Positions 33,260 to 46,612 of a stretch of 64,000 nt of DNA are shown in pieces. This DNA comes from Turritopsis dohrnii (lineage: Eukaryota; Cnidaria; Hydrozoa; Anthoathecata; Oceaniidae): NCBI GenBank assembly GCA_027922465.2, contig BQMF02000042.1, forward strand, positions 496,001-560,000, written 5' to 3'. The position numbers were made by a program, and so were the translations under genes. Within the stretch, counting starts at the first letter, position 1. Each line of letters opens with the position of its first letter. Below the pieces are notes generated by a model that worked only from the letters and a program-made list of their open reading frames with translations, ran no database searches and was not told where the DNA came from.

Positions 33260-36200
33260 AATAATCCAATAAGCAAAAGAATAGCAAGCAAATGTAGCAA
33301 GTAAATGTAGCAAGCTTCTAAATTGCAGCACCAATAAGCTGCAAACAAGATATCTTCGTTTCGAACAGCAGATATGAGGGAGATAAACAACTACGTCGAT
33401 GAATAACAGGACAACGACGGCGACAACAAGACCTGACTGATTGACAGGTGCAAATGTAGCAAGCTTGAAACTTACAGCAACAACAGACTGCAAACAGGAT
33501 ATCTTCCTTTCGAATAGCAGATATGACGGAGATAAACTATTTTAGACGATGATTAACAGGACAACCACGGCGACAACCAGACCTGACTGATTGACAGGTG
33601 CAAATGTAGCAAGCTGGAAACTTACAGCAACAACAGTCTGCAAACAGGATATCTTCCTTTCGAACAGCAGATATCAGGGAGATAAACAACTACGTCGATG
33701 TATTACAGGACAACGACGGCGACAACAAGACCTGACTGATTGACAGGTGAAAATGTAGCAAGCTTGAAACTTACAGCAACGACAGACTGCAAACAGGATA
33801 TCTTCCTTTCGAACAGCAGATATGTGGGAGATAAACAAGCTTCGTCGATGAATATCAGGAGAGCGACGGCAACAACAAAACCTGACTGATTGACAGGTGC
33901 AAATGTAGCAAGCTTGAAATTTACAGCAACAGCAGACTGCAAACAGGATATCTTCCTTTCGAACAGCAGATATCAGGGAGATAAACAACTACGTTGATGA
34001 TTTACAGGACAACGACGGCGACAACAAGACCTGACTGATTGACAGGTGCAAAATGTAGGAAGCTGGAAATTTACAGCAACAACAGACTGCAAACAGGATA
34101 TCTTCCTTTCGAACAGCGGATATGAGGGAGATAAGCATGCTTCGGCGATGAATAACAGGACAACGACGGCAACAACAAGACCTGACTGATTGACAGGTGC
34201 AAATGTAGCAAGCTTGAAACTTACAGCAACAACAGTCTGCAAACAGGATATTATCCTTTCGAACAGCAGATATCAGGGAGATAAACAACTACGTTGATGA
34301 TTTACAGGACAACGATGGCGACAACAAGACCTGACTGATTGACAGGTGCAAATGTAGCAAGCTTGAAACTCACAGCAACAACAGACTGCAAACAGGATAT
34401 CTTCCTTTCGAACAGCAGATATCAGGGAGATAAACAACTACGTTGATGATTTACAGGACAACGACGGCGACAACAAGACCTGACTGATTGACAGGTGCAA
34501 AATGTAGCAAGCTGGAAATTTACAGCAACAACAGACTGCAAACAGGATATCTTCCTTTCGAACAGCAGATATCAGGGAGATAAACAACTACGTCGATGAA
34601 TACCAGGACAACCACGGCGACAACAAGACCTGACTGATTGACAGGCACAAATGTAGCAAACTGGAAACTTACAGCAACAACAGACTGCAAACAGGATATC
34701 TTCCTTTCGAACAGCGGATATGAGGGAGATAAACATGCTTCGTCGATGAATACCAGGACAACCACGGCGACAACAAGACCTGACTGATTGACAGGTGCAA
34801 ATGTAGCAAGCTTGAAACTTACAGCTACAACAGACTGCAAACAGGATATCTTCCTTTCGAATAGCAGATATGACGGAGATAAACTATTTTAGACGATGAT
34901 TAACAGGACAACCACGGCGACAACCAGACCTGACTGATTGACAGGTGCAAATGTAGCAAGCTTGAAACTTACAGCAACAACAGTCCGCAAACAGGATATC
35001 TTCCTTTCGAACAGCAGATATCAGGGAGATAAACAACTACGTTGACGATTTACAGGACAACGACGGCGACAACAAGACCTGACTGATTGACAGGTGCAAA
35101 TGTAGCAAGCTTGAAACTTACAGCAACAACAGACTGCAAACAGGATATCTTCCTTTCGAACAGCAGATATCAGGGAGATAAACAACTACGTTGATGATTT
35201 ACAGGACAACGACGGCGACAACAAGACCTGACTGATTGACAGGTGCAAAATGTAGCAAGCTGGAAATTTGCAGCAACAACAGACTGCAAACAGGATATTT
35301 TCCTTTCGAACAGCAGATATCAGGGAGATAAACAACTACGTCGATGAATTACAGGACAACCACGGCGACAACAAGACCTGACTGATTGACAGGCACAAAT
35401 GTAGCAAACTGGAAACTTACAGCAACAACAGACTGCAAACAGGATATCTTCCTTTCGAACAGCGGATATGAAGGAGATAAACATGCTTCGTCGATGAATA
35501 CCAGGACAACGACGGCGACAACAAGACCTGACTGATTGACAGGTGCAAATGTAGCAAGCTGGAAACTTACAGCAACAACAGTCTGCAAACAGGATATCTT
35601 CCTTTCGAACAGCGGATATGAGGGAGATAAACATGCTTCGTCGATGAATAACAGGACAACGACGGCGACAACAAGGCCTGACTGATTGACAGGTGCAAAT
35701 GTAGCAAGCTTGAAACTTACAGCAACAACAGTCTGCAAACAGGATATCTTCCTTTCGAACAGCAGATATCAGGGAGATAAACTATTTTAGACGATGATTA
35801 ACAGGACAACCACGGCGACAACAAGACCTGACTGATTGACAGGTGCAAATGTAGCAAACTTGAAACTTACAGCAACAACAGACAGCAAACAGGATATCTT
35901 CCTTTCGAACAGCAGATATGACGGAGATAAACCAACCTCGACGATGAATTACAGAACACCCACGGCTACAACAAGACCTGACTGATTGACAGGTGCAAAT
36001 GTAGCAAGCTTGAAACTTACAGCAACAACAGACTGCAAACAGGATATCTTCCTTTCGAACAGCAGATATCAGGGAGATAAACGACTACGTGGATGAATAA
36101 CAGGACAACGACGGCGACAACAAGACCTGACTGATTGACAGGTGTAAATGTAGCAAGCTTGAAACTTACAGCAACAACAGACTGCAAACAGGATATCTTC

Positions 36201-36560
36201 CTTTCGAACAGCAGATATGACGTAGAGAAACTATTTTCGACGATGATTAACAGGACAACCACGGCGACAACAAAACCTGACTGATTGACAGGTGCAAATG
36301 TAGCAAGCTCGAAACTTACAGCAACAACAGACAGCAAACAGGATATCTTCCTTTCGAAGAGCAGATATGAGGGAGATAAACAGCTACGTCGATGAATAAC
36401 AGGACAACGACGGCTACAACAAGACCTGACTGAAAGACAGGTGTAAATGTAGCAAGCTTGAAACTTACAGCAACAACAGACTGCAAACAGGATATCTTCC
36501 TTTCGAACAGCAGATTTGACGGAGAGAAACTAAGTTTGTTGATAAATAACAGAACAACGA
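33260..36560. repeat. ~150-bp minisatellite, about 22 copies, in the retrotransposon leader
   Basis: I count 22 occurrences of the GATAT(C/T)-TTCC block at a spacing of about 148-153 bp from about 33343 to 36490. Every unit carries CCTGACTGATTGACAGG or a close variant, and most carry a GATATC...GATATC pair. Units differ by substitutions and small indels, so the period is not a multiple of three. The long minus-strand open frames across the array are by-products. Confidence 0.95.
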
Positions 36561-36717
36561 CATGATTCGCAGGCGTGATCTTTGATCAAAATCTTTTAAT
36601 CGTTATCGTTGAGTGGCAGGACAATGGCGGTATATCTTCAATCGTTTTTATGTTTCACTGTTCCAGCTGATGAATTTACAACTTTGAAGTGGCCGAAGAA
36701 ATTGGGGAATGTGGAAG

Positions 36718-36984
36718 CAAATTTAGTATTTTACTGATATTCTTGCGAATACCGACTCATTTGTAAATTGTAATATCACCACGTTACAAATAAGCCACGA
36801 CACGATAACTACGCACGCCTACAATGATCACAAACTCACATGTGCAAGACTAATATGTAACGACATTTATACAAATACATATACACCCTATGTGGCACGA
36901 AATATGCTCAAACGACCCCACGGATTCCGTGTCCATGGAGACAAAATGCGAACTGAACATAACACGAAATAGATAAACACAACA
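36718..36984 (-). repeat. 5' LTR of BEL/Pao element
   Basis: Same length (267 bp) and ends as 27997-28263, with about 96% identity by hand count. It should carry the element's promoter. Confidence 0.92.
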
Positions 36985-38388
36985 CATATATCTTTTCTGA
37001 AGGAATATCTGATAGTGAACAGGACCAGAGAAGCTAGGTATAGTAATCGTTTAATTGATAATTTGTTTATTTGTTTATTTGTTTATTTGTATTTACTGAG
37101 ACTGCATTAAGCCGTGGTAAATGTTTATGGTGTTCAAGTGTTCACATCAGAACAGAAAGTCTCCTATTTAGCACATAATCAAGTTAAACTAACACAGATT
37201 AACACTTGATTGATGCGTAAGGAGGTTGATATGATTCAATAACAGCGGTAGCCAAATCGAATGTCTTAAATGCTGTTTTTCATGTTTTATGTTGCAAGCA
37301 GTATTTTGGCTTTTCTTCCCAAGCATATAAGAAATTTGCTGAAGAAATGTGCGTAAAGACAACATCATCCTAAAGGTTTCTTTGCCTTTTTTTTATATGA
37401 TCTAATTTTATAACAAAAGTATTTTTGGGTAGAAATTAAACTTAGAAATTAAAACAAGAAACTTTTTACATTCTTAACAAGTTGTTAAAGGTTATATCAT
37501 GGGTAAAAATTGTTTCGTGTTTCAATGAATACTGGAGCTGAACCGTGTGAAGGTTTTGTGAAGTAACTTTTTACTTGGGAGACCACGAACACGACCATAA
37601 ATGGAAATAATAAAATTGAAACATCGCAACGCTTAAAATATTACATTTTAATTACTCAAGGATAAAACGTCGCCTACAATCTAGCCTCTTTTCTTCTGTA
37701 GAAGCTAAAAAAAATCTATAAGCCAAATTATGACATGTATCGGTCAAATTGGGACCAAATTCCGAAAGTTCTCCAATTTTCATGAAAATTTCCATAAAGC
37801 ACAATTAAAAAGTGTTGATTTCGAATTTGACAGTCACTTTATCAGATTTGACCAAAATTGGGCAATTCAGTTCAAAATATATAAACACAAATACAAATGT
37901 CCGGTTTTGTATGAGTCGTCTGCTTCTAAACGAAAATCGACCAAAAGTACATATTTAATTGACCGAGAGTTTCAAAGCGCGAGTCTTTCTTGTTATATAA
38001 TTTAACACACAATGTAGCTCTGCTCAAATAACATGCTCTACATTTGACCGAAACCATATTTTTTTGTACACTGAAGATGAGAAGTAACTTAAATGTAAAA
38101 CGATTTGCAACATAACGCAAAACTATAATGCATATAAAAGACGCTAATGTCCAACTATGGAATATTATTATTATTGACTAATATTTATACAGGATAAAAC
38201 TCAATTTAATTGAAAACAACAGGTTGCAACAGGTTAAAAGTCTCTTTTAACTTTTAACTTTCAATTCATGATATGATGAAATTGAAATTTCAATAAAAAA
38301 ACATTTTCATATTTTCTATAAAACAAAAAAAAGCTTTTCGTTGTATGAGCTTACATTATCAAGTGAGGTGACGTCATAGCCAGATGGA
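36985..38388. other. No gene recognised
   Basis: AT-rich, with a TTTATTTG-type short repeat at about 37062-37092. Open frames at 37730-38005 and 37926-38120 lack motifs and splice support. Confidence 0.5.
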
Positions 38389-38658
38389 TTGGCAATTAAT
38401 TCGTTTGGTGAGAATCATTTTGTTCTATCTCCAATTTTTTTAAAACGAGAAAATTAAGTTTTAAATTTCATAACCTTAGTGAATCTTTAAGAAACCAAAA
38501 AGATAACACTGTCGTTTGAAGAAGATTTCGCGCTTGTTTTTGGAAAAAGCTCACGGAGAAAGAGCAAAATAATACTGAAAAGCTTGAAAACAATCAGGGC
38601 TCCTTTATTCCAAAAATGGAGATAGAACAAAATAATTCTCACCTAACGAATTGGCAAT
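38389..38658. mobile_element. MITE, 254 bp, with 8-bp TSD
   Basis: TTGGCAAT is repeated at 38389-38396 and 38651-38658. Between them about 45-50 bp of inverted repeat can be read (TTCGTTTGGTGAGAAT on the left, ATTCTCACCTAACGAA on the right, plus a shared TTTTGTTCTATCTCCA block). The 8-bp duplication fits a hAT-type origin. Confidence 0.85.
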
Positions 38659-38819
38659 AGACTCAATAATGCAACACCGATTGCAGTTTATGAAATCGCC
38701 AAAAAAATCGCGAAAATACATAAGTGATCAGTAATTTTTCCTTCTTTTCTCTCAAACGTTCATAACTTTGTTGAGCGTGGTTCTTCTGTTTCCGATTTAG
38801 TTTCGTGAACTAGTAACTC

Positions 38820-39345
38820 GCGTAAAAGTTTTTTTACGGCTTTAATTTCGAAAAGGATGTGCAAGAATCCCGCGTTTCCGTGTGCGAACCCCGTGACGAA
38901 AATTTCAATTACGGAATCGGGACTGGAAAATGTACCCATGTTGTAGAGCTTGGAAAACTGAGCAAAAAATTGTATGGCGTCGTTTTGCTACGATCAACCG
39001 TTGCAGAGATATCGTCGATCGAAGATTTTAATGACGTCATATCCGCAGTACCAAATAAAATTTAGGCCCAAATGATGCGTCACCCTATCACCCGTATCGC
39101 GAACCCCAAAAAACGTCAGTTATCCCTATTGGTTATCGAGATATTTCCCCAAAAACGTCGCGTTCGATTGGGGATGCAATGCAATGATTCCCCGTGATCA
39201 TAAAAAAACTGACGTCAAATGATGCCACGTGCTATTATACTAATCGTGAATGTGTCTTGCGTGGTCGAACTGCCGCTATATGACCACGATCAAGAAGATT
39301 TTGACCATTAAAAAAACAAAAACACAACACTCTCTAAATTAAAAG
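38820..39345 (+). repeat. Dispersed ~500-bp repeat, copy B
   Basis: Inverted relative to copy A at 18905-19440. The best-conserved part is about 38935-39230. An in-frame TAG after the VPNKI segment argues against a conserved protein. Confidence 0.75.
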
Positions 39346-39496
39346 TGGTATGCACGATTGCGGATTAATATAAGTAGATGCGTGGTAAAACTTTTCTTTA
39401 TTTTCTGTTACTAATCCTTAGTTATTAAGTTTAGCATTGCTTTTTAATGACATATTTTATTAACTAATACCTATTTATTATTTCTATTTATAAGCT

Positions 39497-42400
39497 ACAA
39501 GCCCCCACAAAATATTTGGGAAAACCCCCTTCCCCCTCATCTCAATGTTGTATGAAGTGCTGCTAGGCCCCCGACTACTTTTCTTCACCCCAGAAACATT
39601 CTGTTATCTTTCAACATAAGCAACATTGAATTTGGGGGCAGGGGGGACCTGGCTTATCAACTTGCAGGGGCATTTTCCATTTTAAAACCAATATTTTAAG
39701 TTTTCCCAATATATTTTTGTGGAGGGTTGTGTGAAAATTTCAAACTGAAATGCTTGATTGCTGGGCAACCGTGTGTGATAGGCCTTTGATTTTTGGTTCT
39801 GTAAACTACCATTGATCTTAAAATTGCAGTGATAAACAGTTTTTCGAAATATCCGTAATGGCGGACTTAGTTGTGACAGTTTGGCTTTGCACCATGTGGA
39901 TCTTCTTCTTGTTGGAAAATCTAAACAGTTCTTCATATAACTAACTTGTTTCGATCATATGGACATAATTTTCGTATCTCTCTTTCCCAGAAAACCTCTC
40001 TTTCTTGAAAGAAACGTTTTCTTTCCAAAGTAAACAAAGAAAATTAGCAGTTTGATATTCCCCCCTTTGGATGAAGACAGCATATAGAAAGACTCCTTTG
40101 AAATGCCTGTACATTTTAAGATATCTGCATCAAGAGATGAACATATCAGGAAGAACAGTTTGCAAAATGTACCCAATGTATTCATCATCAAGTATTTATT
40201 GACATGCTAAGAAAGCTACCTATTCTGTCTGGCAACTCACCTCAAGATCCACAAAAAAAGGGAAATCTACCCAGACTAACTAAAAGAAATAAGTGTCCTC
40301 TTATCCGTCAAATACCCAAGTTGCCAGCTGATGCTAGTTCATTCACTGTAAAAAATAAGGCGTGTCGCAGCAGATATACCCAAAGATTTACACGATTCAT
40401 GATATGAAACTGTCCATTTTGCAGACCTTGTTCTTATGAGAGAACTATAATAAGTAATTTCAAACTTAGGGATATCATTGTACACGTTACACACACGTTA
40501 CGCACACGTTACACACACGTTACATTTAATGTTCTAAGAAATCTATAGGGAATTTGACACGTTACACACGTTACACACTTTTTCTTATAAAAAGATATGT
40601 ATTTGTTTTTTAAAAAAAAGTTGATGTAACGTGTGTAACGTGTTCCAAAACAGTGTACTTTATTGAAAAGTCAGCCAAAAAACAAGTGTAACGTGTGCGT
40701 AACGTGTGTGTAACGTGTGTAACGTGTGAAACACTTCTGTTTCTACTTTCATTATGTCACATTTTGTTTTGTTTGAGCCATCCTACAGTAGCAGTCGTAA
40801 CTAAGCACAAGTCCATAAACTAAATAAACAAAACCCCTTTTATATAATCTATGTATATATATATATACCTAATACATGAGGCAATGACTTAAACTGGACT
40901 CCAAGACTGTTTCTCAATGGTAGTAAAGGAGTACAGGGAATTATAAGCACAATTATTTTGATGATGAGATATCTCCTTCAAGATAATGACCTTGTATTTC
41001 ACTCTCTATAGTATATATAGTCAAGTTTATTTCTGCTGCCTTCAAATACTTGATACATTTTTTTTTGGCCTGAATAATCATAACTGTATGTTTGTACATA
41101 CTTTCTATAGCTTTGGCTATCAATGGTGTGGCACAGTGACATGCATAACCATTTTAAACTTGTATGGGATACATTGGCAGCTCAAACTTGATGGTATGCT
41201 TATTTGTTTATCTTTTTAATAAGACTGTCTGGAAACCATGACTGACCTTTGTGTGGCCATGTAGATCTGTTTTTTGGCCAGAAAGTCTTTGTGAAATGCC
41301 TGTGTGTTATTGAAATGCAGTAAATAGAGATCTTTTTAATATTTTGTAGGCAAACCTCTGTTCATTTGTTTTTCTGAATTCAGACAAGCCCCCACAAAAT
41401 ATTTGGGAAAACCCCCTTCCCCCTCATCTCAATGTTGTATGAAGTGCTGCTAGGCCCCCGACTACTTTTCTTCACCCCAGAAACATTCTGTTATCTTTCA
41501 ACATAAGCAACATTGAATTTGGGGGCAGGGGGGACCTGGCTTATCAACTTGCAGGGGCATTTTCCATTTTAAAACCAATATTTTAAGTTTTCCCAATATA
41601 TTTTTGTGGAGGGTTGTGTGAAAATTTCAAACTGAAATGCTTGATTGCTGGGCAACCGTGTGTGATAGGCCTTTGATTTTTGGTTCTGTAAACTACCATT
41701 GATCTTAAAATTGCAGTGATAAACAGTTTTTCGAAATATCCGTAATGGCGGACTTAGTTGTGACAGTTTGGCTTTGCACCATGTGGATCTTCTTCTTGTT
41801 GGAAAATCTAAACAGTTCTTCATATAACTAACTTGTTTCGATCATATGGACATAATTTTCGTATCTCTCTTTCCCAGAAAACCTCTCTTTCTTGAAAGAA
41901 ACGTTTTCTTTCCAAAGTAAACAAAGAAAATTAGCAGTTTGATATTCCCCCCTTTGGATGAAGACAGCATATAGAAAGACTCCTTTGAAATGCCTGTACA
42001 TTTTAAGATATCTGCATCAAGAGATGAACATATCAGGAAGAACAGTTTGCAAAATGTACCCAATGTATTCATCATCAAGTATTTATTGACATGCTAAGAA
42101 AGCTACCTATTCTGTCTGGCAACTCACCTCAAGATCCACAAAAAAAGGGAAATCTACCCAGACTAACTAAAAGAAATAAGTGTCCTCTTATCCGTCAAAT
42201 ACCCAAGTTGCCAGCTGATGCTAGTTCATTCACTGTAAAAAATAAGGCGTGTCGCAGCAGACATACCCAAAGATTTACACGATTCATGATATGAAACTGT
42301 CCATTTTGCAGACCTTGTTCTTATGAGAGAACTATAATAAGTAATTTCAAACTTAGGGATATCATTGTACACGTTACACACACGTTACGCACACGTTACA

Positions 42401-45390
42401 CACACGTTACATTTAATGTTCTAAGAAATCTATAGGGAATTTGACACGTTACACACGTTACACACTTTTTCTTATAAAAAGATATGTATTTGTTTTTTAA
42501 AAAAAAGTTGATGTAACGTGTGTAACGTGTTCCAAAACAGTGTACTTTATTGAAAAGTCAGCCAAAAAACAAGTGTAACGTGTGCGTAACGTGTGTGTAA
42601 CGTGTGTAACGTGTGAAACACTTCTGTTTCTACTTTCATTATGTCACATTTTGTTTTGTTTGAGCCATCCTACAGTAGCAGTCGTAACTAAGCACAAGTC
42701 CATAAACTAAATAAACAAAACCCCTTTTATATAATCTATGTATATATATATATACCTAATACATGAGGCAATGACTTAAACTGGACTCCAAGACTGTTTC
42801 TCAATGGTAGTAAAGGAGTACAGGGAATTATAAGCACAATTATTTTGATGATGAGATATCTCCTTCAAGATAATGACCTTGTATTTCACTCTCTATAGTA
42901 TATATAGTCAAGTTTATTTCTGCTGCCTTCAAATACTTGATACATTTTTTTTTGGCCTGAATAATCATAACTGTATGTTTGTACATACTTTCTATAGCTT
43001 TGGCTATCAATGGTGTGGCACAGTGACATGCATAACCATTTTAAACTTGTATGGGATACATTGGCAGCTCAAACTTGATGGTATGCTTATTTGTTTATCT
43101 TTTTAATAAGACTGTCTGGAAACCATGACTGACCTTTGTGTGGCCATGTAGATCTGTTTTTTGGCCAGAAAGTCTTTGTGAAATGCCTGTGTGTTATTGA
43201 AATGCAGTAAATAGAGATCTTTTTAATATTTTGTAGGCAAACCTCTGTTCATTTGTTTTTCTGAATTCAGACAAGCCCCCACAAAATATTTGGGAAAACC
43301 CCCTTCCCCCTCATCTCAATGTTGTATGAAGTGCTGCTAGGCCCCCGACTACTTTTCTTCACCCCAGAAACATTCTGTTATCTTTCAACATAAGCAACAT
43401 TGAATTTGGGGGCAGGGGGGACCTGGCTTATCAACTTGCAGGGGCATTTTCCATTTTAAAACCAATATTTTAAGTTTTCCCAATATATTTTTGTGGAGGG
43501 TTGTGTGAAAATTTCAAACTGAAATGCTTGATTGCTGGGCAACCGTGTGTGATAGGCCTTTGATTTTTGGTTCTGTAAACTACCATTGATCTTAAAATTG
43601 CAGTGATAAACAGTTTTTCGAAATATCCGTAATGGCGGACTTAGTTGTGACAGTTTGGCTTTGCACCATGTGGATCTTCTTCTTGTTGGAAAATCTAAAC
43701 AGTTCTTCATATAACTAACTTGTTTCGATCATATGGACATAATTTTCGTATCTCTCTTTCCCAGAAAACCTCTCTTTCTTGAAAGAAACGTTTTCTTTCC
43801 AAAGTAAACAAAGAAAATTAGCAGTTTGATATTCCCCCCTTTGGATGAAGACAGCATATAGAAAGACTCCTTTGAAATGCCTGTACATTTTAAGATATCT
43901 GCATCAAGAGATGAACATATCAGGAAGAACAGTTTGCAAAATGTACCCAATGTATTCATCATCAAGTATTTATTGACATGCTAAGAAAGCTACCTATTCT
44001 GTCTGGCAACTCACCTCAAGATCCACAAAAAAAGGGAAATCTACCCAGACTAACTAAAAGAAATAAGTGTCCTCTTATCCGTCAAATACCCAAGTTGCCA
44101 GCTGATGCTAGTTCATTCACTGTAAAAAATAAGGCGTGTCGCAGCAGACATACCCAAAGATTTACACGATTCATGATATGAAACTGTCCATTTTGCAGAC
44201 CTTGTTCTTATGAGAGAACTATAATAAGTAATTTCAAACTTAGGGATATCATTGTACACGTTACACACACGTTACGCACACGTTACACACACGTTACATT
44301 TAATGTTCTAAGAAATCTATAGGGAATTTGACACGTTACACACGTTACACACTTTTTCTTATAAAAAGATATGTATTTGTTTTTTAAAAAAAAGTTGATG
44401 TAACGTGTGTAACGTGTTCCAAAACAGTGTACTTTATTGAAAAGTCAGCCAAAAAACAAGTGTAACGTGTGCGTAACGTGTGTGTAACGTGTGTAACGTG
44501 TGAAACACTTCTGTTTCTACTTTCATTATGTCACATTTTGTTTTGTTTGAGCCATCCTACAGTAGCAGTCGTAACTAAGCACAAGTCCATAAACTAAATA
44601 AACAAAACCCCTTTTATATAATCTATGTATATATATATATACCTAATACATGAGGCAATGACTTAAACTGGACTCCAAGACTGTTTCTCAATGGTAGTAA
44701 AGGAGTACAGGGAATTATAAGCACAATTATTTTGATGATGAGATATCTCCTTCAAGATAATGACCTTGTATTTCACTCTCTATAGTATATATAGTCAAGT
44801 TTATTTCTGCTGCCTTCAAATACTTGATACATTTTTTTTTGGCCTGAATAATCATAACTGTATGTTTGTACATACTTTCTATAGCTTTGGCTATCAATGG
44901 TGTGGCACAGTGACATGCATAACCATTTTAAACTTGTATGGGATACATTGGCAGCTCAAACTTGATGGTATGCTTATTTGTTTATCTTTTTAATAAGACT
45001 GTCTGGAAACCATGACTGACCTTTGTGTGGCCATGTAGATCTGTTTTTTGGCCAGAAAGTCTTTGTGAAATGCCTGTGTGTTATTGAAATGCAGTAAATA
45101 GAGATCTTTTTAATATTTTGTAGGCAAACCTCTGTTCATTTGTTTTTCTGAATTCAGACAAGCCCCCACAAAATATTTGGGAAAACCCCCTTCCCCCTCA
45201 TCTCAATGTTGTATGAAGTGCTGCTAGGCCCCCGACTACTTTTCTTCACCCAGAAACATTCTGTTATCTTTCAACATAAGCAACATTGAATTTGGGGGCA
45301 GGGGGGACCTGGCTTATCAACTTGCAGGGGCATTTTCCATTTTAAAACCAATATTTTAAGTTTTCCCAATATATTTTTGTGGAGGGTTGT
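39497..45390. repeat. 1,887-bp unit in 3.1 near-identical tandem copies
   Basis: Copies start at 39497, 41384 and 43271, with a partial copy at 45158-45390. Period is exactly 1,887 bp. I noticed very few differences (for example AGATATACC versus AGACATACC near 40375, and one missing C near 45250). Each unit repeats the same small frames: 84 and 78 codons minus, 67 and 77 codons plus, none recognisable. Each also has one CACGTTAC motif cluster and a short (TA)n. Possible natures are a recent local amplification, an inserted circular or rolling-circle element, or an assembly artefact. Confidence 0.97.
40482..40733. repeat. Symmetric CACGTTAC motif cluster (one per 1,887-bp unit)
   Basis: CACGTTAC-type motifs lie in the order four, two, gap, two, four. 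The first six point one way (40482-40523, 40557-40575) and the last six are inverted (40626-40642, 40686-40730), around an AT-rich centre. The same cluster recurs 1,887 and 3,774 bp downstream. The layout recalls replication-origin iterons or transposase-binding arrays. Confidence 0.9.
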
Positions 45391-45440
45391 AGTCTTGTTT
45401 TGGAGGCAATTTTACATTTCACTTTTTTCACGATTTTCTT

Positions 45441-46612
45441 TGACGATTTTGATCACTGGGCACTGTTGTTAATTACAATTATAATGCTATAATAAAAGGA
45501 AACATAGAGCTCACGATCAAATTTAACTTCAGACGAACTGTTCTATGTAGATAAAGGAAAATTTGACGGCAGATATAGATCATAAATGTCAGCTAAAGTT
45601 GAAGATAGTGTATTTAAAAAGAACATCGGATATCTGGAGGGATTAAAATTTCACTGATGAGTCACACATAGATATTTTGTTTACAATCTTACAAGGGAAC
45701 TCCTGTTGCTGGTCGTTGTTTTCTGTCTGACGGAAGAAATTGTAAAGTAACATTGATTTAGAATTAATAATAATAATTAAGCCAAAGAATGAAGAATGAT
45801 AAAGACATTTATTGAAAACAAGGTGCAGGCATTATTTTCTAATGTGACATTATTTTCTATTATAGATCTCAATCACTTAATAAGGTATGGTTGAGTATCA
45901 CTTTTTTACGTTTGGAAGAACGAGGCATTAAGTGATGTCATATGGTACAACTCAGGCAGATATGAGAAGGTTTTGACTACCCTGGGTTCGAGGCTTTGTA
46001 AACTAGTATTGATCGCATCTTAGACAAATAGTAAGAGGATTTTGATAAATAACGAATACTATTTTAAGTGATGTATTGACCAGAACACAGGCTAATGTTT
46101 TTACATTATTGAACGTTTTTTACTTAGGCTATGGTAGCAGCTACTAAAATAGGTCAGATACAGAATGTTACGACAAATGCAACGTTTTACCAGCACAGAA
46201 ACGTGAGTAATCGAAGAACACGCTCATGAAAGAACATACCTACCGGGAAAATTTGTTGAAAAATCACTGCGAAGGAGTATATTTCTATAGAAATATACAC
46301 ACTATTTCAATAAAAATGCTCTTCATCAGAGTGACTTTTGACAATTTTGACCACTGGGCACTGTTGTTAATTGCAATTAGAATGCCATAATAGAGGGAAA
46401 CATAGAGCTCACGATCAAATTTAACTTCAGAGGAACTGTTTTATGTAGGTAAAGGAAACTTTGACAGCAGACATAGATCATAAATGTCAGCTGGGATTAA
46501 AACTTCACTGATGAGTCACACATATATATTTTGTTTACAATCTTGAAAGGAAACTCCTGCTGTTGTTGCTGTTGTTGTTGTTGGTCGTTGCTGTCTGTCG
46601 GACGGAACAAAT
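45441..46612 (+). repeat. Direct duplication of a ~270-300-bp segment
   Basis: 45441-45741 and 46339-46612 align in the same orientation from CACTGGGCACTGTTGTTAAT through GAGTCACACATA to GGTCGTTG...CTGTC. The second copy has an internal deletion of about 50 bp and a (GTT)n expansion near 46563-46582. No coding sequence is seen. Confidence 0.8.
46267..46340. repeat. Short dispersed repeat, also at 60431-60508
   Basis: Shares CTGCGAAGGA, ATTTCTATA, AATAT(A/G)CACAC and CAGTGACTTTT-type blocks in the same order with 60431-60508. A weaker trace is at about 19800. Confidence 0.55.

Larger units (their letters stand above)
27997..36984 (-). mobile_element. BEL/Pao LTR retrotransposon, inactive
   Basis: Two 267-bp direct repeats, 27997-28263 and 36718-36984, bound gag-, protease-, RT-, RNase H- and integrase-like fragments, all on the minus strand and in BEL/Pao order. 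A purine-rich tract (TTGAGGGGAGC) abuts the 3' LTR. By hand count the LTRs differ at about 11 of 267 positions, so insertion is not recent. I see no matching target duplication in the flanks (GAAAA versus CATAT), which hints at rearrangement. The leader between 5' LTR and gag is occupied by a 3.3-kb minisatellite. Reading frames carry many stops and shifts. Confidence 0.92.

Noticed and set aside
33257..36337. Many Cys/Val-rich minus-strand open frames across the minisatellite
   Set aside because: The period varies and is not a multiple of three, the frames change from unit to unit, and the units are noncoding leader repeats.
39682..44993. Four small open frames repeated in each 1,887-bp unit as genes
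   Set aside because: Recurrence only reflects DNA duplication. The frames are 67-84 codons, overlap no motif, and show no codon-level evidence of selection.
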